Source: an uncultured beta proteobacterium (GTDB taxonomy: Bacteria > Pseudomonadota > Gammaproteobacteria > Burkholderiales > Burkholderiaceae_C). Taken from it: DNA of 32,544 bases. The stretch is from contig CAIKMZ010000010.1 of NCBI GenBank assembly GCA_903828665.1, positions 1 to 32,544 of the forward strand. The letters are read 5' to 3'. Numbering within the stretch: the stretch's first letter is position 1; every line of letters begins with the position of its first letter. The position numbers and the translations under genes are program-made. Positions 15,574-24,517 of the stretch are shown here, piece by piece. The notes under the pieces were generated by a model. The model saw only the letters and a list, made by a program, of their open reading frames with translations. It had not been told where the DNA came from and searched no databases.

Positions 15574-16230
15574 TCAGTGCAGGCCAGCGACGTAATCGGC
15601 AACCGCCTTGATTTCCGAATCATTCAACTTGGCCGCCACCTGCGTCATCTGCAGACTGTTCTTGCGCACACCGGCACGAAAGTTGGCCAGCTGAGTCGCC
15701 GCGTAGTCCGCATGCTGGCCGCTCAGGCGCGGATACTGGGCCGGGATCCCGGCGCCATTGGGGCTGTGGCAACCGGCACAGGCTGGAATCTGGCGGTCCG
15801 CGATACCGCCGCGGAAGATGCGCTCACCGAGGGTCACCAATTCCCGGTCTTTGGCAAAACCGGGCTTGGCCGTCCGGCTACCCAGCCAGTAGGCAATGTT
15901 CTTGACATCGGCATCGGAGAGCGTTGCCGCCATGCCCGACATCACGGCGCTGGCGCGCTTGCCCGATTTGAAGTCATACAACTGCTTGACCAGGTAGTCT
16001 GGATGCTGTTGCGCCAATTTCGGATTGACCGGAATCGTCGAGTTGCCGTCAGCGCCGTGGCAGGCCGCGCACACCGCGTTGAAACTGGCCTCGCCCTTGG
16101 CCAGGTCCGGCTTGATCACTGCCGGCGCAGGCGCAGCCTTGACCTCAGCCGGCTTGGCCTCTTCAGCCAAAGCGGTAACAACAGGCGCTGCCAGGCAGGC
16201 GGCAAATAGGAGGGAAGCAAGCAACTTCAT
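15574..16230 (-). CDS. Di-haem cytochrome c4 (periplasmic)
   Basis: The 218-aa product has a Sec signal peptide (MKLLASLLFAACLAAPVVTALA), an Ala/Pro/Lys linker and two cytochrome c class I domains with haem motifs CAACH (54-58) and CAGCH (151-155). Likely axial methionines lie in VMSGMAATL and SLQMTQVAA. The two-domain layout and length match cytochrome c4, a periplasmic electron carrier to terminal oxidases. It is divergent from engB, a common pairing in betaproteobacteria. The ATG at 16228-16230 is chosen because the signal peptide starts there; the frame extends much further upstream over the engB start and is not coding there. Confidence 0.94.
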   Translation of the reverse strand: MKLLASLLFAACLAAPVVTALAEEAKPAEVKAAPAPAVIKPDLAKGEASFNAVCAACHGADGNSTIPVNPKLAQQHPDYLVKQLYDFKSGKRASAVMSGMAATLSDADVKNIAYWLGSRTAKPGFAKDRELVTLGERIFRGGIADRQIPACAGCHSPNGAGIPAQYPRLSGQHADYAATQLANFRAGVRKNSLQMTQVAAKLNDSEIKAVADYVAGLH

Positions 16231-16253
16231 AGGGGATTGGCTGGTCAAGTCAG

Positions 16254-16281
16254 TTGGGCAAAACAGGGGGCATTCTACAAT
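16254..16281 (+). promoter_or_regulatory. Probable sigma70 promoter of engB
   Basis: TTGGGC at 16254-16259 and TACAAT at 16276-16281 are 16 bases apart and lie 28 bases before the engB ATG, in the gap between engB and the divergent cytochrome c4 gene. Confidence 0.45.
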
Positions 16282-16309
16282 GCAGCCTGGGGTTTTATCC
16301 CTGCACCCA

Positions 16310-17002
16310 ATGACTAACCCCTCAAACACAAGTACGCCGGCACCCCGGCCCGCCCCTGCAGCGAGCGACGTTGCCAGTACGAATGCCGTCGCGTCAGGCT
16401 GGCTGCACACCGCCAAATTCCTCACGACCGCGCCCCAACTGCACTTTCTGCCGGCGCTCGATGTGCCCGAAATCGCCTTCGTCGGCCGCTCCAACGCGGG
16501 AAAGTCCACGTGCATCAACACGTTGACGCAACAAAAGCAACTGGCCTTTGCCTCCAAGAAACCCGGGCGCACCCAGCACATCAACCTGTTTTCCCTTGGC
16601 AAACAAGGGGTGACGGACGCCGTGCTGGCCGACCTGCCGGGCTACGGCTACGCGGCCGTGCCGAAGCAGGACAAGATCCGCTGGCAGCAGGTGATGGCCA
16701 ATTACCTCGTGACACGCGAGAACCTAAAAGGCATCGTGCTGATGTGCGACCCGCGCCATGGCCTGACCGAGCTCGACGAAATCCTGCTCGACATCATCCG
16801 GCCACGGGTGGAGGAAGGCCTCAAATTCCTGGTCATCCTCACCAAGGCCGACAAACTGACCCGCGTCGAGCAGAACAAAGCGCTGTCGATCATGAAACTG
16901 CAAGCCGGTGGCGGTGAGGTCCGGCTCTTTTCCGCCACCAAACGGCAGGGTATCGACGAGATCTCGACCCTGTTGTGGCAGTGGGCGCATCCGACGCCAT
17001 GA
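16310..17002 (+). CDS. engB: Ribosome-biogenesis GTPase EngB (YihA/YsxC)
   Basis: The 230-aa product is a TRAFAC GTPase needed for assembly of the large ribosomal subunit. The P-loop GRSNAGKS is at residues 59-66, the T-loop segment KKPGRTQHINLF follows, G3 is DLPGYGYA (from 108), G4 is LTKADKL and G5 is LFSATKRQG. A Pro/Ser/Thr-rich 30-residue N-terminal extension precedes the domain, common in Burkholderiales. The ATG at 16310 is chosen; an earlier ATG at 16280 falls in the promoter -10. The TGA overlaps the start of the hydrolase gene (ATGA). Confidence 0.95.
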   Translation: MTNPSNTSTPAPRPAPAASDVASTNAVASGWLHTAKFLTTAPQLHFLPALDVPEIAFVGRSNAGKSTCINTLTQQKQLAFASKKPGRTQHINLFSLGKQGVTDAVLADLPGYGYAAVPKQDKIRWQQVMANYLVTRENLKGIVLMCDPRHGLTELDEILLDIIRPRVEEGLKFLVILTKADKLTRVEQNKALSIMKLQAGGGEVRLFSATKRQGIDEISTLLWQWAHPTP

Positions 17003-17913
17003 TCGAAACCTGCGAACGCCCCCTGCCACATGGCATCACCCTGAGCTGCCGTGCCGCCGGCGAAGCGGGGCGTCCCGTGTTGCTGTTCCTGCATGGCTTT
17101 CCGGAAGGCGCTTTCGTCTGGGATTTCCATCTGGCGTATTTTTCCCGCCCTGAACACGGCGGCTACCGCTGCATCGCGCCCAATCTGCGCGGCTTTGAGC
17201 GCTCCAGCGCGCCAACCGAGGTCAGCGCCTATCGGCCCAAGCACTTGGTGCAAGACATCGCCGCTTTGATCGCCATCGAAACACAAGGCCAGGGCGGTCA
17301 TCTAGCCGCCCTCGTGGCGCACGACTGGGGCGGCGCCGTGGCTTGGAACCTGGCTAACCAGTTGCCTGAGTTGACGCAGAAACTCGTCATCATCAATTCA
17401 CCGCACCCTGGGACGTTTCTGCGCGAGCTGCAGCACAACCCGGCACAGCAGGCGGCCAGCGCCTACATGAATTTCCTGATCCGGCCGGACGCCGAGGAAT
17501 TGCTGGCGCAGGACGACTACCGGCGGCTTTGGGAATTCCTGACCCACGGGAAGAATGGATTGGAGGCACCTGCATGGCTGACGCCTGAGGTCAGGGACCA
17601 ATACCGGGAGGTCTGGCGCGCCGGTCTGCGCGGCGGCTGCAACCTGTACCGCGCTTCGCCCTTGCGCCCCGCGAGCGCGCAGGACCCGGCGGCCGCAGCC
17701 GTGAGCATTCCCAAGGAGTTGTTGACCGTGACCTTGCCCACGCTGGTGATCTGGGCACTCGACGACATTGCGCTGCCGCCGGGCCTGATCGAAGGCCTGG
17801 ACCAGTATGTCAGGCAACTGACCCTGCGCACGGTGCCCGGCGCCTCACACTGGATTGTGCACGAGCAAGCCCAGCACATCGCCGACTTGATCGATTCGTT
17901 TCTGCATCAGTAG
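16999..17913 (+). CDS. Alpha/beta hydrolase, epoxide-hydrolase-like
   Basis: The 304-aa cytosolic protein has the oxyanion-hole motif HGFPEG (32-37), the nucleophile elbow AHDWGG with Asp109, an acidic DDIALP segment and the catalytic His in ASHWIVHEQ near the C-terminus. An Asp nucleophile in HDWGG is characteristic of epoxide hydrolases and haloalkane or fluoroacetate dehalogenases rather than esterases. The cap domain holds an NLYRAS segment, where epoxide hydrolases usually place a ring-opening Tyr, so epoxide hydrolase is the better guess. Substrate is unknown. The gene is translationally coupled to engB by an ATGA overlap, and its 3' end overlaps the convergent acyltransferase by seven bases. 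Confidence 0.85.
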   Translation: MIETCERPLPHGITLSCRAAGEAGRPVLLFLHGFPEGAFVWDFHLAYFSRPEHGGYRCIAPNLRGFERSSAPTEVSAYRPKHLVQDIAALIAIETQGQGGHLAALVAHDWGGAVAWNLANQLPELTQKLVIINSPHPGTFLRELQHNPAQQAASAYMNFLIRPDAEELLAQDDYRRLWEFLTHGKNGLEAPAWLTPEVRDQYREVWRAGLRGGCNLYRASPLRPASAQDPAAAAVSIPKELLTVTLPTLVIWALDDIALPPGLIEGLDQYVRQLTLRTVPGASHWIVHEQAQHIADLIDSFLHQ

Positions 17914-18773
17914 ACGCCGGGGACACCGGGAGGACGGTCCTTGAAGCGTTTGTGGACCCAGAAGTACTGGTCCGGCATGGTATCGATGAACGACTGCAGG
18001 CGCTGGTTCATGACGGCGGTGTCGGCAAGCATATCGTCGGACGGGAAGTCCGCCCACGCCGGCATCACCTGCACCTCGTAGCCCTGGCTCGTCATGCGCG
18101 TGATCACCGGCACCACCTTGGCACGCGCCAATCGGGCAAAGCGCGACAGAGAGGGCACGGTGGCCGCCGCAACACCGTAGAAAGGCACAAAGACCGACTC
18201 CTGCGGACCGTAATTCATGTCGGGCAGCAGGTAAAGCGGCTCACCTGCGCGCAGCGCCGCCACGATCGCCTTGACGCCTTGCACCCGACCGAACAGGCGC
18301 ACTTTTCCAAAGCGCTGGCGCCCGGCCAGAATCCAGGCATCGACCACCTTATTGGCCTGATTGGTGTAGATCGTGGTGAAGCGGCGCGGCAACTGCTGGG
18401 TCAGTGCGGTCCAGCCGGCGTCGAGTCCGACAAAGTGCGGCGCAAAAATCACCACGGGCGCGTCGCCGCGGAGTTCGTCCACGGCGCCGGTCAGCCTCAG
18501 TCGCGCGCGCACCAACTCGGGCGAACCATGCCAGAGCCAGGCCCGGTCCAGCCAGGCCTGTGCAAAATGAACAAAGAGCCGGATCACCCGCATGCGGATT
18601 TGCGACGCCGACAGCGCCGGAAAACACAGTCGCAGATTGGTTGTCGCAACCCGGCGCCGCGGGACGATCAGCACATAGAGCACACAGCCGAGCAGGAAAC
18701 CCAAGGCGCGCAGCCACCCCAGCGGCAAGCGCCCCAACACACGCATCATCTGGATGCCGAATCGGCTCAACAT
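17907..18773 (-). CDS. Lipid A biosynthesis late acyltransferase (LpxL/HtrB family), HX4D paralogue
   Basis: The 288-aa inner-membrane protein has an N-terminal hydrophobic helix (LRALGFLLGCVLYVLIVPRRR), the family block RVATTNLRLCFP, and the catalytic HX4D motif in APHFVGLDAG (His113, Asp118), with later blocks YLLPDMNYGPQESVFVPF and a C-terminal DQYFWVHKRFK. Such enzymes transfer an acyl chain from acyl-ACP to lipid A on the cytoplasmic face. The ATG overlaps the TGA of the upstream paralogue by one base (TGATG), so the pair is co-translated. Which acyl position it modifies cannot be told from sequence. Confidence 0.92.
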   Translation of the reverse strand: MLSRFGIQMMRVLGRLPLGWLRALGFLLGCVLYVLIVPRRRVATTNLRLCFPALSASQIRMRVIRLFVHFAQAWLDRAWLWHGSPELVRARLRLTGAVDELRGDAPVVIFAPHFVGLDAGWTALTQQLPRRFTTIYTNQANKVVDAWILAGRQRFGKVRLFGRVQGVKAIVAALRAGEPLYLLPDMNYGPQESVFVPFYGVAAATVPSLSRFARLARAKVVPVITRMTSQGYEVQVMPAWADFPSDDMLADTAVMNQRLQSFIDTMPDQYFWVHKRFKDRPPGVPGVY

Positions 18774-19603
18774 CAGAGTTCCTGCCTCGGCTGTTTGTAG
18801 CGCGCATAGCCCCACAGGTATTGCCCGGGGCAGACGCGGATCAGCGACTCCATCGCCTTATTGATCAGCGTCGCCGCCTGCGCGCCATCGGCCGGCAGGA
18901 CCGCCGAAAACGGCAGAAACCGGATGCAATAGCCACGCCCCCAGGACAAACGCTCGCCCCAGCCCAGGACAATGGTCGCCCCGGTCTGTTGCGCCAGACG
19001 AGCCGACAGCGTCATCGTGTAGGCATCGCGGCCAAAGAACGGCACCCAGAGCCCCAGGCCTTGCGGCGGAACCTGGTCCGGCAACAGGCCGACCGAATGC
19101 CCGTTCTTGAGCGCCTTGATCATCTGCTTGACGCCAGCCATGGTAGTTGGCGCCATCGCCATCCCAGGCCGGTTGCGCGCGTTGGCAACCAGCCCACGCA
19201 ACCACAACTGGCGCGGCGGGCGAAACAAGGCCGTCAGCGGATGACCGGCGCGGCCATAGCGCTCGGCATAAGCCTGTGCCGTGATCTCGAAGCAGCCCAG
19301 ATGCGGTGTCAGGAAGACCACGCCGCGGCCCCGTGCCAAGGCCTCTTGCACATGGTGCTCGCCCTCCATGCGCACCGGCACCGGCCGCCCCAGCCACAGG
19401 CGCGGCAACTCGGCCACCAGTTTGCCGGCTTCGCCGACCGCCGTTCGCCATTGCGGCCAGCCGATCCCGGCCTGCCGGACATTGGCCAGGAAACGCCGTC
19501 GGTAGACACCGGAGAAAGCGAACACCAGCCAGCCGGCGAGCCAGCCCAGGCCGTGCGCCAGCCACAAAGGCAGCAGGGAGAATATTTTGAAAAACCGGAT
19601 CAT
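18773..19603 (-). CDS. Lipid A biosynthesis late acyltransferase (LpxL/HtrB family), HX4E paralogue
   Basis: The 276-aa protein starts MIRFFKIFSLLPLW and has a hydrophobic anchor, the block RRRFLANVRQAG and the catalytic HX4E motif in TPHLGCFEITA (His101, Glu106). It also has HSVGLLPDQVPPQGLGLWVPFFG and a C-terminal GQYLWGYARYK. Family members with Glu in this position are common among LpxL/LpxM-like enzymes. It is the first gene of a two-gene unit with the HX4D paralogue and is divergent from metK, with ~190 bases between. The frame extends 28 codons further upstream, but the ATG at 19601-19603 fits the family start. Confidence 0.92.
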   Translation of the reverse strand: MIRFFKIFSLLPLWLAHGLGWLAGWLVFAFSGVYRRRFLANVRQAGIGWPQWRTAVGEAGKLVAELPRLWLGRPVPVRMEGEHHVQEALARGRGVVFLTPHLGCFEITAQAYAERYGRAGHPLTALFRPPRQLWLRGLVANARNRPGMAMAPTTMAGVKQMIKALKNGHSVGLLPDQVPPQGLGLWVPFFGRDAYTMTLSARLAQQTGATIVLGWGERLSWGRGYCIRFLPFSAVLPADGAQAATLINKAMESLIRVCPGQYLWGYARYKQPRQEL

Positions 19604-19657
19604 CACTCGGATAAAATTGAGAGGTCGCTGAGTTACGGAACTACTTGCAGGGCGACA

Positions 19658-19691
19658 CACAATGGAGGGCTCGCCACGGGTTGCCATTGTG
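19658..19691. promoter_or_regulatory. Inverted repeat / hairpin in the metK leader
   Basis: CACAATGG (19658-19665) and CCATTGTG (19684-19691) form a perfect 8-bp stem with an 18-base loop. Outer GACA and TGTC can extend it across a three-base bulge. It lies in the 193-bp region between the divergent acyltransferase and metK, about 105 bases before the metK ATG. There is no T-run, so it is not an intrinsic terminator. It could be an RNA leader structure or an operator. Confidence 0.5.
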
Positions 19692-19796
19692 CCTTGTCAA
19701 ATCTGACACTTCTGCTAAAGCGTTCGCCGAAGCTCCCCAGCCCAAGCAACGCGGTATTGAACTTGTTGCAATCATTGAAACTGGAGCGAAATAACA

Positions 19797-20978
19797 ATGG
19801 CGAACGATTTTCTCTTTACTTCCGAGTCTGTCTCCGAAGGCCACCCCGACAAGGTGGCCGACCAGATCTCCGATGCCATTCTGGACGCGATCTTCCGCCA
19901 GGACCCCAAATCCCGCGTGGCCGCGGAAACCCTGTGCAATACCGGCCTGGTCGTGCTCGCCGGTGAGATCACCACCAACGCGCATGTGGACTACATCCAG
20001 GTGGCGCGCGACGTGCTCAAGCGCATCGGCTACGACAACACCGAATACGGCATCGACTACAAGGGTTGCGCCGTGCTGGTGGCCTACGACAAGCAGAGCA
20101 ACGACATCGCCCAGGGCGTGGACCACGCCAGCGACGATCACCTCAACACCGGTGCCGGCGACCAGGGCCTGATGTTCGGCTACGCCTGCAATGAAACCCC
20201 GGAGCTGATGCCTGCGCCGATCTACTACGCACACCGCCTGGTGGAGCGCCAGGCGCAGCTGCGAAAGGACGGGCGCATGCCGTTCCTGCGCCCCGATGCC
20301 AAGAGCCAGGTCACGATGCGCTACGTGGACGGCAAGCCGCATTCGATCGACACCGTGGTGCTGTCGAGCCAGCACAGCCCGGAGATGAGCGACGGCCTGA
20401 CCATGAAGCCGGCCTTCATCGAAGCGGTGATCGAGGACATCATCAAGCCGGTGCTGCCCAAGGAGTGGATCACGTCGGACACCAAGTACCTGATCAACCC
20501 GACCGGGCGCTTCGTCATCGGCGGCCCGCAGGGCGACTGCGGCCTGACCGGGCGCAAGATCATCGTCGACACCTACGGCGGCGCCTGCCCGCACGGCGGT
20601 GGCGCGTTCAGCGGCAAGGACCCGACCAAGGTGGACCGCTCGGCCGCCTATGCCGCGCGTTACGTGGCCAAGAACATCGTGGCCGCCGGTCTGGCGCGGC
20701 AATGCCAGATCCAGGTTGCCTATGCCATTGGTGTGGCGCACCCGATGAACGTGACGGTCTACACCGAAGGCACGGGCGTGATTCCGGACGACCAGATTGC
20801 AGCGCTGGTGAGCGAATATTTCGACCTGCGGCCCAAGGGCATCATCCAGATGCTCGACTTGCTGCGCCCGATCTACGAGAAGACGGCCGCTTACGGTCAC
20901 TTCGGCCGCGAAGAGCCCGAGTTCACCTGGGAGCGCACCGACAAGGCCCAGGCGCTAAGGGCGGCGGCGGGACTTTAA
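19797..20978 (+). CDS. metK: S-adenosylmethionine synthetase
   Basis: MetK (393 aa) makes S-adenosylmethionine from ATP and methionine in the cytosol. The sequence shows [17 protein letters not shown] with the ATP-binding His, [11 protein letters not shown], the [18 protein letters not shown] block, [21 protein letters not shown] and the signature [19 protein letters not shown]. Length is full. GGAGC lies about ten bases before the ATG. It has a ~190-base upstream region with a strong inverted repeat. The GT9 gene follows 27 bases downstream in the same direction. Confidence 0.98.
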   Translation: MANDFLFTSESVSEGHPDKVADQISDAILDAIFRQDPKSRVAAETLCNTGLVVLAGEITTNAHVDYIQVARDVLKRIGYDNTEYGIDYKGCAVLVAYDKQSNDIAQGVDHASDDHLNTGAGDQGLMFGYACNETPELMPAPIYYAHRLVERQAQLRKDGRMPFLRPDAKSQVTMRYVDGKPHSIDTVVLSSQHSPEMSDGLTMKPAFIEAVIEDIIKPVLPKEWITSDTKYLINPTGRFVIGGPQGDCGLTGRKIIVDTYGGACPHGGGAFSGKDPTKVDRSAAYAARYVAKNIVAAGLARQCQIQVAYAIGVAHPMNVTVYTEGTGVIPDDQIAALVSEYFDLRPKGIIQMLDLLRPIYEKTAAYGHFGREEPEFTWERTDKAQALRAAAGL

Positions 20979-21005
20979 TTCCGCCACAGCACCCGACCGG
21001 AACGC

Positions 21006-22247
21006 ATGAAGCTGCAGACGCAACGCTGGATTGATCGCTGGGTCGGCCAGCTTCTTTGCGCGGCGGTATCGGCTTGGGTTCGCCTCAAGGGCCTGTTTGG
21101 CAAGCCCGGTGGCTTGGTCGCCAGGCCGCGCCACATTCTGGTCATCCTGCTTTCGGAAATGGGCAGTATTGTGCTGGCCGGGCCGATGTTCGCCGCCCTG
21201 CGCCGCAACTACCCCGGCGCGGCGATTCACGTTCTGCAACTCAAGAAAAACCAGGAAGTCTCGCGGCTGCTGGGCCTGACCCAGGCGCAATACCTGCACG
21301 CGCTGGACGACAGCTCCGGTCTGACCCTGCTGCGCGACATCCTGCGGGTGAGCCTGTCGATGCGCCGTATCCAACTCGACGCCGTGGTGGACTGTGAACT
21401 GTTCTCGCGGATCAGCGCCCTGCTCTCCTTTGCCTGCGGTGCGTCGGTGCGGGTCGGATTTACCGCCCACACTCAGGAAGGGCTGTACCGAGGCAGCTTC
21501 ATCAACCACGCTATTCCCTACAACCCCTACCAGCACATCAGCAAGCAGTTCCTCTCGCTGGTCGATGCGCTCGAAGACGGTGCCGCAGCGCCGCGCAACA
21601 AGACCGCGCCGATTCGCAGTCTGCCCGTGGATACCGAGCTGTCAGTGCCGTTTGATGCCGACGAGTTGCAGGTCTACCGCGCGCAGGTGATGAGCGATCA
21701 CAGCGCGCTGGCCGGGCGCAAGGTGGTGCTGCTGTACGCCGGTGGCGGCATCCTGCCCGAGCGCGCCTGGCCCGCCGCACATTACGCGCGTGTGGCCCAG
21801 GGTCTGTGCGAGGCAGGTCATGCGGTCGGGCTGATTGGCCTGAAAGACGACGCCGCGCTCGCGCGCAGTCTGATCACCGAAGTCGGCCATTCGGCATGCG
21901 TCGATCTGACCGGCTACACGCGCAGCATCCGCGAGTTGCTGATGCTGTTTCACGCATGCGATCTGCTCATCACCAACGACGGCGGCCCCGGACATTTCGC
22001 CACGCTGACGCCGATCCAGACCATGGTGTTCTTCGGCCCGGAAACCGGCCGCCTGTACGGGCCGCTGGGTCAACGCAACCAGGTGCTGGAGTCAGGCCTT
22101 GCCTGTTCGCCATGCCTGTCGGCCTACAACCATCGCCTAACCTTTTGCGATGGCGACAACCAGTGCCTGAAACGCATTGCGCCCGACCCTGTGCTGGTCG
22201 ACGCACTGGCCTACCTGCGCCGCGACCGGGTGCCCGCCGCAGCATGA
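21006..22247 (+). CDS. Glycosyltransferase family 9 (heptosyltransferase-like)
   Basis: The 413-aa protein has the GT-B architecture of ADP-heptose:LPS heptosyltransferases. The N-terminal Rossmann domain opens HILVILLSEMGSIVLAGPMF, followed by YPGAAIHVLQLKKNQEV. The C-terminal nucleotide-sugar domain contains VVLLYAGGGILPERAWPAAHYA, GLIGLKDD and the late block LLITNDGGPGHFATLTPIQTMVFFGPETGRLYGPLG. A C-terminal cysteine-containing segment (GLACSPCLSAYNHRLTFCDGDNQC) is typical of many GT9 members. It probably adds a sugar to LPS core or a related glycolipid at the inner-membrane face. The ATGA overlap with the GtrA gene indicates coupling. Confidence 0.9.
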   Translation: MKLQTQRWIDRWVGQLLCAAVSAWVRLKGLFGKPGGLVARPRHILVILLSEMGSIVLAGPMFAALRRNYPGAAIHVLQLKKNQEVSRLLGLTQAQYLHALDDSSGLTLLRDILRVSLSMRRIQLDAVVDCELFSRISALLSFACGASVRVGFTAHTQEGLYRGSFINHAIPYNPYQHISKQFLSLVDALEDGAAAPRNKTAPIRSLPVDTELSVPFDADELQVYRAQVMSDHSALAGRKVVLLYAGGGILPERAWPAAHYARVAQGLCEAGHAVGLIGLKDDAALARSLITEVGHSACVDLTGYTRSIRELLMLFHACDLLITNDGGPGHFATLTPIQTMVFFGPETGRLYGPLGQRNQVLESGLACSPCLSAYNHRLTFCDGDNQCLKRIAPDPVLVDALAYLRRDRVPAAA

Positions 22248-22741
22248 GCGCATCGCACCCCATGCAACGCGCGCTGCTGCGGTCGCTGGCCTGGATCGCG
22301 CGTTACCGTTACCTCAAGTTCGGCATTGTCGGCGCGAGCGGCACGGTGGTGAACCTGGTGATGCTGCACATCGGGCACGAGTACCTGTTTCATTCGATCG
22401 AAGCGGCCTACAAGAAACCGTATGCGTCGCTGGCGCTGGCCATAACGCTGGCAACCCTCAACAACTTCACCTGGAACCGCTTGTGGACCTGGTCTGATCG
22501 TGTCCGAGCGTTGGAGAAAGGACTGACCAGCGGCCACGTCAATCTGCGCTTGCTCGGCACCGAGTTTGGTCAATACGTCACGGCGTCGAGCTTTGGCAGT
22601 GCCGTGCAGTACTTTCTAACGCTGCTGCTGGCCGGCTATATCGACTACCGCATCGCCAACATCATCGCCATCCTCAGCGCCAGTGTCAGCAATTTTCTGG
22701 CCAACGACCGCTGGACTTTTCGCCGGCGCAAGCCGCATTGA
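22244..22741 (+). CDS. GtrA family membrane protein
   Basis: The 165-aa protein has four predicted membrane helices: YLKFGIVGASGTVVNLVMLH, then one around ASLALAITLATLNNFTWN, SFGSAVQYFLTLLLAGYIDY and IANIIAILSASVSNFLANDRWTF. The NNFTWNRLWTW and SNFLANDRWTF repeats are characteristic of the GtrA family, small proteins implicated in flipping undecaprenyl-linked sugars or in cell-surface polysaccharide synthesis. The start ATG overlaps the GT9 stop. The polytopic glycosyltransferase gene begins three bases after its stop, so the three genes form a tight unit and probably work on the same lipid-linked sugar. Confidence 0.9.
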   Translation: MSASHPMQRALLRSLAWIARYRYLKFGIVGASGTVVNLVMLHIGHEYLFHSIEAAYKKPYASLALAITLATLNNFTWNRLWTWSDRVRALEKGLTSGHVNLRLLGTEFGQYVTASSFGSAVQYFLTLLLAGYIDYRIANIIAILSASVSNFLANDRWTFRRRKPH

Positions 22742-22744
22742 GCC

Positions 22745-24517
22745 ATGCCAACTGAGTCGTCAAGGTCCCAACGCGTGCCTGACGCCGCGACCCTGGCCTG
22801 GATCGCCTTGCTGGCCATGGCCGTTCTGATCTATGCGCTGGGCCTGGGCGGTCAATACAACCCGAGCAACGGCGACGAGCTCGTCTACACCCATATCGCG
22901 CGCCTGACCGCCGCCTCCGACCACTGGCTGCCACTGGTCTCGGAACTCGACCACATGCGCAACACCAAGCCGCCCCTGCTGTTCTGGCAGGCGATGGTGG
23001 CGGGTGACTGGGGCCAGCACTGGAACATGACCGCGCTGCGCCTGCCCAGCCTGCTCTACACGCTGCTGATCACAGGTGCCGTGGCCTGGACCACGCGGCG
23101 CATGACAGGCTCGACGCGCAGCGCCTGCATCGCCGCGTGTCTGTACCTGGCATTCTTTTGCACCTATCGATTTGGTCGGACTTACCTGACCAGCGCCCCG
23201 GAAACATTCTGGTTCGGCCTGCCGATGTTCTGGCTGCTGCGCCAGCGTGAAGGCACCGATGCAAACCGCCCCGCGGTTGCGGCAAGCATTGGCTGGCCGA
23301 GCCATATCGCCTTCGGGCTCGCACTGGGTTTGGGATTGGCCTACAAATCCTTCGCCCTGATTGCCCCCGCTGCGGCCACGCTGTGGTGCGCCCAATTGCT
23401 CAGCGGACCGACGCTGAAATGGCGTGTCGTGTTGCAGTTCACGCTCAAGGTGGGCTTGAGCGCCGTGCTGGCGCTTGGCATTTTTGCGCTGTGGTTTGTG
23501 CTGGACCCGGACCCGACGGCTGTGTGGCGGGAGTTCGTCATCGGTGAAAACGCCGGCAAGCTGTCCAACGCTCAGGGCTACTGGCATACCGCCCTGCTCG
23601 GCGGGGGCTTCAGCATCTGGGCACAGTTGCTGGGCTACGTGCAAAACGCCGGGCTGCTGGCCTTTGTTGTTCTGGGCTGGATGGTGCTCGGGTTGCGAAC
23701 ACGCTTTCGCTCGACCGACACCACACAGTCGGTTCAGCGCGTGATCTTGTTGACGTGGCTGGCGGTGTGGCTGATCGTTTTCACACTGCCAAGCCAGCGC
23801 TCGGCGCGCTACCTGATCCCGGCCATGCCGGCGCTCGCCATCCTGCTGGCGCTCGAATGGCAGCGCATCGCACGGGCCTGGTTCCTGCTGACCTTGTTGT
23901 TGTGCGGCATCCTGATCGCCGGTCTGGGTCGCATTGCCTGGGCCGCGCACGAACTGGGCATTGGCAGCGGCCTTGAGTTGGGGCTGACGCTGCTCACCGT
24001 CGCGGCCGGCTTGACGCTGGTCCTGGCGGGCCTGTTCAAACCGGCCTGGACGCGCACCTGCAGCGTGGCCGCGGGCCTGGCCGTGTTCGCCTGCTTCAGC
24101 CTGAGCACCGCACCACTGAACGGCGCCGACGGGCTGTACGGCAACGATGTGACAGCCCAACTGCGCCAAGCCCGCATCGCGGTGCCCAACGGGTTCAACG
24201 GCCAGTTCGAGCGCTTTGAATTCCTGCTGCCGAGCAATCGCTTCATCCCCTACGACAGCGACGAGCGGGCCAGCGCCAGTGCGGGTGCCGCTGACCTGCA
24301 GCGCTTGCTGTCCACTCACGATGCCGTGATCTGGTTGCAGTCGAGTCCGCAGGAACTGGCGCCGCCCTGCGCGCCGAACTGCAGGGTGCTGGGCAGCCGC
24401 TGGGAGGTCAAGGGCCGGCACCAGAGCGGCGAGATCAACTGGGGCAACGTCTGGTACCCGCAGTACTGGCTGTTCAGGCGCGAGTGGCTGCTGGCCGCCA
24501 CTGGCGCGCCGCGCTGA
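22745..24517 (+). CDS. Polytopic glycosyltransferase, ArnT/PMT (GT-C) type
   Basis: The 590-aa protein has about a dozen hydrophobic helices and a soluble C-terminal tail of roughly 130 residues. The first periplasmic loop carries NPSNGDELVYTHIARL (Asp44-Glu45) followed by the TKPPLLFWQ block, the acidic active-site layout of the PMT/ArnT superfamily. The SQRSARYLIPAMPALAILLALEW segment matches the late P-A-(L/I) region of that family. Such enzymes transfer a sugar from a polyprenyl-phosphate donor to lipid A, LPS or protein on the periplasmic side. It directly follows the GtrA gene, a plausible source of flipped donor. The 3' end overlaps the convergent membrane protein gene by 44 bases. Confidence 0.87.
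   Translation: MPTESSRSQRVPDAATLAWIALLAMAVLIYALGLGGQYNPSNGDELVYTHIARLTAASDHWLPLVSELDHMRNTKPPLLFWQAMVAGDWGQHWNMTALRLPSLLYTLLITGAVAWTTRRMTGSTRSACIAACLYLAFFCTYRFGRTYLTSAPETFWFGLPMFWLLRQREGTDANRPAVAASIGWPSHIAFGLALGLGLAYKSFALIAPAAATLWCAQLLSGPTLKWRVVLQFTLKVGLSAVLALGIFALWFVLDPDPTAVWREFVIGENAGKLSNAQGYWHTALLGGGFSIWAQLLGYVQNAGLLAFVVLGWMVLGLRTRFRSTDTTQSVQRVILLTWLAVWLIVFTLPSQRSARYLIPAMPALAILLALEWQRIARAWFLLTLLLCGILIAGLGRIAWAAHELGIGSGLELGLTLLTVAAGLTLVLAGLFKPAWTRTCSVAAGLAVFACFSLSTAPLNGADGLYGNDVTAQLRQARIAVPNGFNGQFERFEFLLPSNRFIPYDSDERASASAGAADLQRLLSTHDAVIWLQSSPQELAPPCAPNCRVLGSRWEVKGRHQSGEINWGNVWYPQYWLFRREWLLAATGAPR

Noticed and set aside
19604-19796. Known SAH or SAM riboswitch before metK
   Set aside because: The conserved core sequences I know for these classes are not recognisable here; only an unclassified hairpin is supported.
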